Shown here: piece after piece, positions 54,452 through 64,000 of the stretch
Numbering within the stretch: position 1 is the first letter of the stretch
Layout: each line of letters starts with the position of its first letter
Assembly: GCA_950295325.1 (NCBI GenBank)
Contig: OX485805.1
Span: 54,584,758 to 54,648,757 of the forward strand
Source: Polytrichum commune
Lineage: Eukaryota; Streptophyta; Polytrichopsida; Polytrichales; Polytrichaceae
DNA: 64,000 nt
Direction: 5' to 3'
The notes under the pieces: model-generated
The model's input: only the letters and a program-made list of their open reading frames with translations
Told to the model about the DNA's origin: nothing
Database searches by the model: none
Made by a program: the position numbers and the translations under genes

Positions 54452-55835
54452 CGTTATCAACACTTGCTCCTGGCCTACTTCATATATATTTTTCATCTAT
54501 ACTATCTACTCTACTCTACTCTAATCATACGTATAGTATACTTCTATTTAATCCAGTGAGGAACCCGAGTGAACACATGAGTGAATGCTGTAGAATTTCA
54601 CACACTTTTGTCTGACACACAGTTTTGCACACACATATCTCTTAGCAGGCAACTCATTCACATTCTAATATCATATTTCACCCATATCAGAATCTATTCT
54701 CCTTCCTGTTCACATTTCTGCTCACATTTCACAGTAAGAGGGAGGTTATGCTGTCAAAATTTTAGGAAGTCCGCTCCATCTCATCCAATAGGACTGTAAT
54801 GATGTCAAAATTTTCCTAAAACTGGTTCTATCCTACCCCCCCCCCCATTTATGTTATGTGAATTTCAGACATATACATATATATATTTTTTATTTTGTTC
54901 TGACTGCCTGAATGTTACTAACTTTGTTTCTGATTCGGTAACCATATACCGAATTACTGCTGAAATTTTATTATAAGCTTTTGTAAATTTCTAATCAAAT
55001 TGTTTTGTGCAAAATCTGACTAACCTCTGCTGACATACATATATATATACATATTATATATAAATACTAACTAACTAACTATATATACATACTATATATA
55101 TTTTTTGTTTTCAGATATACTTACTAACATATATATACTTTCGTTGAACTAACTTTACGTGTATTTCGTTATATATATATGATATATATATATATATTCT
55201 GTGTAGATTGACCTACTGAAATACTTTTCTATTTATTTCAGAACTAACATTTCAATTTTATATACATATACTTTGTATATTTCTGTTCTGATTCATACTA
55301 ACTTGTTTCTGGTACTCAAAAACATACCGAAACACTGCCCAAATTTTGTAAGAACTATCTGAACCCCTCCCCCATTTGTTAATCTGCATTTTGTTTTCAC
55401 CCCACCCCCCCCCCCCCCCCCCCTGTAATTCTGTACAATTTTCTGTGAAAATAATCTTTGTCTAAAACGCTTTCTATCTGTCTGAATACCCTCTGTTTAA
55501 CTGAATAATTCATGTTTGTATAATTCCTGTCTTAATATTTTCTGTCTACGTAAATATTGTTTACACACTTCCTGTCTGATCATATATTTTCTGTCTGTAA
55601 CAATCTATATCTAGTTAATCTACATCTCTGTACATTTAATCTGTTTGTTTATATACTCTCTGTCCAAGTAATTCCTGTTCAGATATACTCCCATTCCCCC
55701 CTGTCTAAATAATTTCTGTATCACCTCATACACTCAGGACATATCCTTTATATATACCATCTGTTTCATACATATCTGTCCTGTTAGTACCTTCTGTCAT
55801 TTTACAGCATACATATAGCTAAATCTAGTCCCATA
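54452..55835 (+). other. Long non-coding leader of the copia element
   Basis: This is an AT- and pyrimidine-rich leader. It contains an 11-base C run (54836-54846), TA-repeat blocks (about 55030-55195), a 19-base C run (about 55405-55423) and many spaced CTGTCTG/CTGTTT motifs (about 55430-55800). It has no open frame of note. Confidence 0.7.
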
Positions 55836-58800
55836 ATGGAAGAATCCAGATTACAGAACCTTCTGTTTTCACCTTTACATGCTGATGGTTCCAACTTTTT
55901 AGAATGGATAAACGATGCTAGAACAACTTTATGTGCAGAAGATCTAGCTAAAACACTTATTCATCCCCCACCAGCTCCTTTACCTAACACCTCTGCTGAT
56001 GAAGCTGACGAAATTCCTGCTGTCCCTGCCGAGGTACCTGCTGTTTCTAAATGGCAAGCACTCGCGTTACTACGACGGCACATGGACCAGGCTTTATGAC
56101 TACAGTATCTACAAATTGACGATCCTGCGGACCTGTGGGACATGCTCCAAACCCGTTTCGATCACCAACAGACTTTTTTTCTCCCACAAGCGCGTACGGA
56201 CTAGGCGAATTTACGAGTCTTGGATTTTCCCGACTTCGCGACTTTCAACTCCGAACTTCACCAGATCGTGGCGCAACTTTGTTTGTGCGGACAACAAATC
56301 ACTGAAGCTGAGATGGTGGAGAAGATGTTGTCCACATTCCCACCAGCCACGGCGATCCTGTCTCAACAATATTATAACATGAAGTTTAAGAAGCATGCCA
56401 ACCTGATGTCGCACCTGCTGTTAGTGGAGAAGCACCAGCAGTTGCTGCTCCGAAATGTTGAATCCCGCCCTGCACGTGAAGTTCACACCACTACTGCTGA
56501 TGTACTTGTTGCTGGGGTCGAGACCTACGCTATTGAAGCCTCACGAAGACCAGCAAGAGGTTCTTTCCGGAAATCCTATCCCTCACACATGGCAAGAGAG
56601 AAGGGAGCCTATGGCAAGAGCGATGTGCATAAGGGATATCATAAGAGGGATGAAAACACACGGAGAGAACCCCCTAGGCCCCGAACCAACCAATTCAAAC
56701 CTAGGAATTTCCAGCCTAGACAATTTCAAGGTAATTGTCACAAATGCGGGCGTAAGGGTCATTTTGCTAAGGATTGTAGGGCCCCAGCCTATATCACCAA
56801 CATGTATAAAGAACTTCAACAACTTCGAACCCAAAACAGGCAGAATTATAACTTCGAAAACCCCAACCCCGAACCTTCTCCTTACACCGAAAACATTGAA
56901 AATTACATGACTATCTACAAGCAGCACTCATCCAAACCAAATGAGGCTCTCCTAGATAGTGCATCAACCCATACCATCCTCACAAACCCAACATTTTTCC
57001 ATTTCAGAGGAAATGAAGGACCCTGGCAGCATTGTACAATAACTACAATGGCCGGAAGCCGAAATATAAGATTTCGGGAGGGCCGGGCAACGGTGATTTT
57101 GCCCGGGGGATTCCCCCTCAATTGCGAAAGAGCAATGTACGCCCCAGACGCCCCGAGGAGCCTGATCAGCTATTGGGATCTGAGGGCGAGGAATATCCAC
57201 GTTTCTACTGCGGTAGAAAATGATGAAAATGTTCTGGAGCTCAGGCAAGGGCTGATGATCCTTGCCACCGCGAAAGCGGGAGACGACGGCCTATATAAGA
57301 TTATCATAAATTCCCTTGACAATGCAAGCCCCATCTCACTGATAGATGAGGAAGAGGTGTGCATGGCAGCTTGGGCTGGAAACCCTGAAGCAAAACGCTG
57401 CAACCTGGCGAAGGGAGTGTTTATTAACACTAACGCCAAGCTTGATTTATGGCATGAGAGACTAGGATATCCTGGCACGACAGTTTTTCGCCGGATGCTT
57501 CCTTTGTTGATAGGTCATAACCTCATAACAACAGATGCAAGGAAAACCAATGAATGTGTAGTATGCATCCAAGGGAAATTCATTAAGAAGCCTTCAATAT
57601 GGAAATTACCAACTGAATTACCCCCACCCTTGTATAGGCTTCATGGGGATATATGTGGCCCCATTAATCCCCCATTAAGAACATTCAGATATTACCTTGT
57701 TCTTGTGGATGCATCCGGGAGTCATTTTGAGGTGGTATTGCTCCCAACCAGAAATATGGTTTTCCCAAGGCTATTAGCGATTATCCTCCGCTATAGAAAT
57801 CATTTCCCGGACAATCCAATTAAATACCTCCGGATGGATAATGCCCAAGAATTTAGATCCCATGCCTTTGAGGACTATTGTACAGCCACATGAATCACCT
57901 TAACCTACTCGGTACCCTATGAACACACACAAAATGGGCTGGCTGAATCATTTATAAAGAAAATCCAACTTATTGCTAGGCCCCTGTTATTACACGCTAA
58001 CCTACCTTCTAACCTGTGGGGCCATGCTGTTTTACATGCAACATCCTTATTGAAACTTCGGCCTACCCTACTAAACACTCAAACCCCACAAGAGTTATTA
58101 TCTGGGAGACCTCCATATATTTCACACATTCGGGTATTTGGCTGCCAAACCTGGATACCTCTACCTGAGCCACATAGGCACACCATTGGCGCACACCGCC
58201 AAGAGGGTGTTTATGTGGGCTTTGACTCACCCTCAATAATCCGATACCTTGATCCTAAAAACCTCAACCTATATAAAGCCAGATTTCAAAACTGCCGGTT
58301 TTTAGAAACCAAGTTCCTAACCTTACCTTCACCACCTAACCCACCTATCCTGAACTTTGGTGCACCAGAGACATAGACCTTCAATCCAGACCCTCCAACC
58401 CCATTAGCCCACACAGAAGTTAATAAACTTCTAAACCTAAGACTCCTGACCGAATCCACACCTGACGGATTCTCAACCCAGCCTCGAATTATCCGTAACC
58501 CTCTACGTGGCACAGGAAATATTTTACCAAGGAAACGCCCTGATCCAATTCCAGCCACCTCCTCACCGCTTAAAAATCCGAAAATTCATTTTACAACCGA
58601 GTCTATCGACTGGATTTCAGAACCTGATCCCACAAATCTAGATCAGGCCATGACAAGATCCGACTGGCCTCATTGGAAATCTGCAATTGAAGCTGAATAT
58701 GCATCCTTAAGAAAACATGGAGTCTTTGCTGAAATTACCTCAGACTTAGACAAACAGCCTATAGGACATAAATTAATATTTACACGCAAACTAGACTCCC

Positions 58801-60242
58801 AGGGCAGAACACTTAGGTATAAAGTTAGATTAGTAGCCCAAGGTTTTACCCAACGGCCAGGAATAGATTACGACCAGACTTACTCCCCTCTTATGGATTC
58901 AGTCTCTTTCAGGTACCTACTAGCTCTATCTGTCCAATTATCTTTGAAAATGTACCTACTAGACGTTGTAACAGCCTATTTACATGGTAATCTAGACACC
59001 AGATTGTACATTAACCCTCCCCCTGGATTTCTGAAATCTATCCCTCAACCAAAACCTGGAAAATTTACTGGACTAAGAATCTGCAAGGCATTATATGGGT
59101 TAAAACAATCTGGTAGAGTTTGGTATCACCGCCTATGTGATTTTCTGATATCTCAAGGATTTGTGCATAATAAAACCTTACCATGCATATTTACCTACAC
59201 CTCAAATTATGGTTTTGTAATACTTGCAGTATATGTGGATGATCTGAATATCCTAGGGACACCATATTTGTGTAAGTATGTTCAAAATATCCTAACCAAG
59301 CATTTTGACATGAAATACCTAGGACAAACCTCTTATTGCCTAGGCCTGCAAGTACATTATGTCCGTAATGCTGGTATTCTCTTACATCAACAAGCTTATG
59401 TGCAAAAAATCCTTAAGCTTTTCAAAATGGATCAGGCTAACCCATTAGCAGCTCCTATGATAGGACGCAGTAAGACTAATGACAATCCTTACCAACCTCG
59501 TAAGGAGGAGGAGGAGGTAATTGATAAACCTAAGTACCTCACAACGGTTGGTGCCCTAACCTACCTATCAACCCATATTATACCTGATATCTCATTTGCA
59601 ACCAGTATATTAGCCAGACACAGCCAAAACCCAACCTCAAGACATTGGAACGGGGTTAAACATTTATTGAAATACCTGAAAGGAACATCTGACCTTGGAC
59701 TTTATTACCACAAGACTGACCAGCATGATATCCAAGGTTTTGCAGATTCTGGGTTTAGGACTGATATGAATGCAAGTAAATCCCAAACTGGCTACATATT
59801 TCTGAAATGTGGTGCCCCTATATCCTGGAAGTCTACAAAACAAACAGTCACGGCTACATCGACAAATCATGCTGAGTTGTTAGCTTTTCATGAAGCTGCA
59901 TGAGAAGTTGTGTGGCTGCGGACAATGGAGGACATTCTGAATCGACAATGTCAGCTCAGATTCCCGAACCAGCCGACAACAATTTACGAAGACAATTCAG
60001 CTTGTGTTAGACAGATGTCAATAGGATTTATTAAAACAGATAGGACTAAGCATGTGAGTCCACATATATTTGGATTTACACAAGACTTAATAAATCAGAA
60101 ACAGTTGAACATTGTAAAGATTGAATCAGAAAACAATATTGTTGACATGCTCACTAAAGCATTACTAACTTATAAGCATAGAAAATTAGTGCATGCAGCT
60201 GGACTTCGGACACTCCAGGAGTTAACCTCATCTGATAATTAG
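55836..60242 (+). pseudogene. Copia gag-pol, inactivated by five in-frame stop codons
   Basis: One reading frame of 1469 codons is open throughout except for TGA 56097, TAG 56202, TGA 57891, TAG 58374 and TGA 59901. There is no frameshift. Recognisable parts: gag from 55836; the CCHC knuckle C-H-K-C-G-x-K-G-H-x-x-x-D-C at 56736-56777; the protease D-S-A triad at 56955-56963; the pre-integrase H..H..C..C region (about 57445-57570); integrase with D, D and E all present (LHGDICGP, LRMDNAQEF, QNGLAE) but a stop between the second D and the E; reverse transcriptase with YVDD at 59232-59243; and RNase H with GFADSG and a stop just after HEAA. The products would be truncated, so the element is non-autonomous. 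Confidence 0.95.
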
Positions 60243-60325
60243 TGCTCTTTTCTCTAGTTAAGGTTTTCCCAAAAATCTGGGTTTTTTACTTAGCAGAGTT
60301 TTTAACGAGGCTAATTCATCAGATT

Positions 60326-60334
60326 GAGGAGGAG
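60326..60334 (+). other. Polypurine tract of the copia element
   Basis: GAGGAGGAG directly abuts the TG of the 3' LTR, the expected site for plus-strand DNA priming. Confidence 0.85.
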
Positions 60335-60804
60335 TGTTATAGAATTAGTGTTAGAACTAATTCAGGCAATCTGATGTATTAGCAGATTGACTAGATGAGA
60401 CTTAGGGGAGCAACCAAATGAGGCTTAGGGGATTAACCACTTGAGACTTAGGGTTAATACCCTGGGTCCAGGGTATCAGTAGAGTACATAGGCCCTAGAC
60501 ACTAAGTAAGGACATCAGATATTTAACCTCTAACTAAAGGAACCCAGCCAGGGTATCCCGAGGGTATGAAGTACTTAAGCTAGTGTAAGTAGTTAAGTGC
60601 CCCGGATATCCCGAGGGTATCAACCATATTATCAACTTGGTTAGTATGGCCAGTTCCATAGTGCAATTAGATAGTGCCACATGTCAATACTGTATCAAAT
60701 TTTGTTTATACACTATATATACCCTCAGATACCATATACGGGTAGTTCTGAGAATTGCACCTACATACTGTCCAAATACACTATCTTTATCTCAGTTCAC
60801 AACA
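60335..60804 (+). repeat. 3' LTR of the copia element
   Basis: 470 bp, the same length as the 5' LTR with no gaps. There are eight differences, all C/T or G/A. It ends AACA and is followed by the target duplication ATAAA. Confidence 0.95.
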
Positions 60805-61431
60805 ATAAAGTTGGCCACCCAACCTTGTAGGTTGTGTTCATTGCACACAGAGGGGGCCCCTCATGCATGCAAGGTTGGAAAAATGTTTTTGGGGGAAGCT
60901 TGGAGGGTTATGTACATAAACTGGCTGTGATGTACAGTTTCCCAATCTTCTACACACTAAACCTAAGTATGGCCCAGGTGAAACTTTTGTTCACGAAGAA
61001 CATCACTTCCAAACCTGGAGTTGTTTGTGCACTTCCGAAATGATGAAACTATTCAGACCAGGATTCACATAGCCTCAGATTGTAAAAATACTCTACACAT
61101 GGTACATGATTGTGGCAACCTACTTGATGGGAGCACACGTATAGAAACCTAAATCTCTCGCATCTGGAGCTCAGCTTTAAAGGCAGTGGGATATTTCATC
61201 TGCGCCAAAGAAGAAAGAAGGGGCGATCGGCTACTAGCTCCACAAATGATTGCATCATTGCCGACACGCCTGCTCAACGAATCTTGTCTGCATGGTGCCT
61301 GCTGAGGTCGTGAAATTGCAGTCAAATGAAGAAGCCCCGATCAATCGGTCTTGCATCAGTTAGTTACGGCCAACACCAGCCAGGGTGGTACTGTCCATCG
61401 GCAATTAGTCACAAAATGAGCGCCCAGCTGC

Positions 61432-61620
61432 CTACTGATGCACTTTGACTCCATCAATCTGAGCACAAATTCGCTGGCCATGGCTGCAGATCTTTTTGTG
61501 GTGGTACGTGCATCTCTGACCCTTTCTCCTGGCCTCAGGATTCGCGCACAAGGAGGTTGTCATCACCAGTGTAGCTTCGAATATCACCACGCCCAGCATC
61601 ACAGCCACGAACGGCAACAT
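61432..61620 (-). CDS. Candidate small secreted cysteine-containing peptide
   Basis: A 62-residue minus-strand frame starts at an ATG (61620-61618) and ends in TAG (61434-61432). Residues 1-24 are largely hydrophobic (MLPFVAVMLGVV ... LVMTTSL) and resemble a signal peptide, although one Glu interrupts the core. The remaining 38 residues are basic with four cysteines spaced C-x11-C-x7-C-x6-C, enough for two disulfides. On the same strand a good acceptor (TTAATTTTGCAG) about 50 nt upstream of the ATG suggests a spliced 5'UTR. The family is not recognised. The opposite-strand frame at 61438-61626 is its shadow. A chance ORF remains possible. Confidence 0.4.
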   Translation of the reverse strand: MLPFVAVMLGVVIFEATLVMTTSLCANPEARRKGQRCTYHHKKICSHGQRICAQIDGVKVHQ

Positions 61621-61988
61621 CTTTGAATTTAGTTCCAGTTTTATACGAAGCCTTGAAGTTTCGTCTACAACACTGCAAAATTAATCTTGGTCTTTCAGAC
61701 CTTGGGAAGAATAATTGCTATGTGGAGCTCGAGTATATACGAAACCTTCGCAATCCTCGCTGAAGGACCTCGACCAGACCCAATGTGCATCTGTGTACTC
61801 CGCTTCAGCCAAGACTTCTGTGAGATTAATCTAGCATATACAACCGTGTGGTGAATCAGACCTTGAGCAAAACTCCTGTGTGAACCTTGAGTGCACTAAA
61901 CCTCCAAAGACCAAACTGAATATAAAGCACAGATGTCTAGAGCACTGTCTGTCCACTCCAGCCGAAGTCCGAGAATTGAATCTCCAGG

Positions 61989-62255
61989 ATGTTTAGCAGC
62001 GAACAATTACCGGGAAGATGCTTAGATGCTACATCCGAAATGCATGACACCAAGAGAAGGAATTTAGAACTAGAAGAGTGCTGCGATGATGTAGACCCAA
62101 AAAAAAAGTCGGGACGCCAGCAGTTTCGTCGAGGGTTCTCAAGTGTTGTATTTTGCAACTGTGATTCTTGGGTGCAGGCAGGTCTGCGGCCGGCGGCTGG
62201 CTGTGGAATTCAAGTTCCGGAGGAGGGTGAGCAACTTGAACGTGTTAGGAAGTAA
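61989..62255 (+). CDS. Hypothetical 88-residue open frame
   Basis: ATG at 61989, TAA end, charged composition (DTKRRNLELEECCDDVDPKK) and six cysteines. No family is recognised, and there are no confirmed splice sites or promoter. The opposite strand is equally open (61937-62158) and may instead be leader sequence of the minus-strand peptide gene. Coding status is doubtful. Confidence 0.15.
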   Translation: MFSSEQLPGRCLDATSEMHDTKRRNLELEECCDDVDPKKKSGRQQFRRGFSSVVFCNCDSWVQAGLRPAAGCGIQVPEEGEQLERVRK

Positions 62256-62269
62256 AAAAGAAATTCCTG

Positions 62270-63374
62270 AGTGGTGGATTTTGGCAGGTACCCAGAAACA
62301 GCATATACTGTAACTTGCATTGAAATACGGGTAACCTATGTTGGGAATGCCAAGTGCTTTAGTGACACTGTGAAACCTACACGCAATGCTTTAATTACTT
62401 TCACTTCACAATACTGGCTTTTTTGAAAACCAAGGTGTTTCTTAAATTTAAGCAAAATTTGGTGAATCAAATTTATAGTATTGTGGTCCACATCAAACCT
62501 TAAGAATGCGGCAGATGCTTAGAATTAGTGTTATTCACATTATGTAGAGTAAATGAGTGCAATTAGAGGGGGGTGGGTGCAATGAACAGGGAAAATCCCT
62601 TTATAAGTTCAAAATATGAGGGGGGACGGAAGAGGGGGAATCACTCAATGGTTTTAGTAGAAACTTCAAGGGATCAAATGCATTACTCAGCTAATGAGTT
62701 GTGTTCATAGGTTCAACAATAGATTTGAGAATAAAGACTACGGATGTCGAAACCCCATTGCTTCAGACTGTATTTGAAATCATAGGAGTTGAACAAAGCT
62801 CATTAGTTGAACCAAATCTTGAAGGAGGTGTTAATTAACAATTAAGATTGTCTGTAATGAAAGGCTAATTTCTCTACATGAATAAATTATATGAAAAGTA
62901 CATGATGCATATAACATCTAGAAGTTGTGCTCATGGTTTCTGACGTGGAGAAAACCACCTTCTTTGATTTTAAGATGAAGAATCTACAATAGATTGAAAT
63001 GGTATTATGATATTATTACTTACATTATAGATGAGCTGCAAACTATTATCAAAATAGCACATACTAATATTAGATGATCATATTCGACGACGATGACCAA
63101 ATTTACCTAATACATAAAGGAAGAAAGTTTATACTAGCAAATGCCTTCAATAGACCCTAGAAAACGGACTCCCACACGTCATATAATCATGCAGTAGGTA
63201 CGTAAACTTTCTCATTTTAACGTCAGGGTCTTTGTGAAGAGTATTAATACAAGCAGGAAGATGAAAGATACAAAAAGATAAAAATCGAAGAAGCTATCAT
63301 GTGGGGGCCTCTCAAAAATTCACATGTTGTCTAGGTCCACTTGATACTGATCTTTATATGTAACTGCTGCTTAG
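62270..63374. other. Intergenic DNA upstream of the P450 remnant
   Basis: AT-rich, with no P450 N-terminal exon or other gene seen. It ends at a splice-acceptor-like CTGCTTAG (63367-63374) immediately before the P450 sequence. Confidence 0.5.
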
Positions 63375-64000
63375 GATTTGATGTTGGCGGGGACAGAAAC
63401 AACTGCAACTGCGACGGAATGGGCAATGACGGAGCTTGTTCGTCACCCTGACATTCTGTCACGAGCATTGGAAGAGATGCATTCTGTAATAGGGTTGGAC
63501 CGCCTTGTTAAGGAATCCAACATACCGAATTTGCTATACCTTCAAGCGGTTGTTAAGGAGAGTTATCGCTTGCAGTCGTCAGTACCACTATCTCTACCAC
63601 GCAAATCGAAAGAAGAAGTTGAGTTATTAGGACACAAATTACCAGTCAACACTCGACCATCCTCAATATCTATGCCATCCATCGCGACTCCAATGTTTAC
63701 AAAAATCCGGAGGAGTTCAACTCCGAACGATTTTTTGTTGACCACCCTGAAATCTCCGCAACCTCGGGCAACGATCACTTGGAGCTTCTGCCCTTTGGGA
63801 TGGGCCGACGCATGTGTCCTGGATTTGCTCTTGGGGATCTACTGTTTCACTTGATGTTAGCCCACCTTATACAAAGCTTTGATTAATCATGGCCTGATGC
63901 TCGAGATCCGCGCACTTTGGATGTGGAGGAGATGTTTGGTATTGCCTCCGGCAGGGCAAAGCACGCTCCCCAGCTGCATTCTATTGATCCTGTCTCTACT
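63375..64000 (+). pseudogene. 5'-truncated, frameshifted cytochrome P450 (A-type-like) exon
   Basis: This is the C-terminal exon of a haem-thiolate monooxygenase. It starts after an acceptor at 63374 with DLMLAGTETTA (I-helix oxygen-binding segment), then KESYRL (K-helix E-x-x-R). A frame change at about 63656 moves the rest (YAIHRDSNVYKNPEEFNSERF and onward) into another frame. The haem loop PFGMGRRMCPG is at 63791-63823 with the Cys codon at 63815. A TAA at 63884 interrupts the frame again, and homologous sequence continues to the window edge. No N-terminal exon occurs upstream, so this is a truncated pseudogene. CYP family assignment is not attempted. Confidence 0.88.

Larger units (their letters stand above)
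53982..60804 (+). mobile_element. Full-length Ty1/copia LTR retrotransposon
   Basis: The element is 6823 bp with two 470-bp LTRs (53982-54451 and 60335-60804) that begin TGTT and end AACA. It is flanked by the 5-bp duplication ATAAA (53977-53981 and 60805-60809), which defines the insertion exactly. Internally there are a 1.38-kb non-coding leader, one gag-pol frame (55836-60242) with domain order gag, protease, integrase, reverse transcriptase, RNase H (the copia order), and a purine tract GAGGAGGAG (60326-60334) immediately before the 3' LTR. The LTRs differ at 8 of 470 positions, all transitions, with no indel, so insertion is fairly recent. The gag-pol is inactivated by stop codons. Confidence 0.97.

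Overview
This is nuclear DNA from a land plant. Four things support that: a plastid-targeted FtsH protease gene with a transit peptide, a plant-type SWEETIE/HEATR5 gene with 48 coding exons, GT-AG introns of roughly 0.07-1.7 kb, and a Ty1/copia retrotransposon. The compact introns, moderately AT-rich intergenic DNA and slightly divergent protein sequences fit a non-seed plant, possibly a moss. That placement is only an inference; no marker in the window fixes the species.

Layout. 1-5.5 kb is repeat-rich intergenic DNA with two related AACCGGTT-bearing elements and a long foldback at 3.33-4.55 kb. 5.59-11.5 kb (minus strand) is a complete FTSH2/VAR2-type thylakoid protease gene with six coding exons, a 5'UTR exon and a long 5'UTR intron. 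11.6-16.1 kb is gene-poor. 16.1-38.95 kb (plus strand) is a complete SWEETIE gene whose exons sum to an uninterrupted 2302-residue frame ending in an acidic tail. 38.95-43.2 kb is repeat-rich. 43.2-44.25 kb (minus) holds a small unrecognised two-exon gene for a coiled-coil protein. At 44.6 kb there is a stray copy of the SWEETIE 5'UTR. 46.4-48.2 kb (minus) holds a four-exon gene for a heavy-metal-associated (HMA) fold protein that lacks the metal-binding cysteines. 48.8-49.4 kb is a foldback element between G-rich direct repeats. 49.4-53.7 kb is AT-rich with no recognised gene. 53.98-60.80 kb is a full-length copia element with 470-bp LTRs and a 5-bp target-site duplication; its single gag-pol frame is broken by five nonsense codons and no frameshift. 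At 61.4 kb (minus) there is a candidate small secreted cysteine-containing peptide. The window ends in a 5'-truncated, frameshifted cytochrome P450 pseudogene.

The genes do not form a functional cluster. FTSH2 maintains photosystem II in thylakoids, SWEETIE is a trafficking/carbohydrate-related HEAT-repeat protein, and the HMA-like protein is probably a protein-interaction module. I did not find a convincing new multi-gene system. The most original signals are the cysteine-less HMA protein, the orphan coiled-coil and secreted-peptide genes, the paired W-x-x-F motifs in the acidic tail of SWEETIE, the methylation-like decay of the copia element, and several foldback or hairpin repeats that could give rise to small RNAs.
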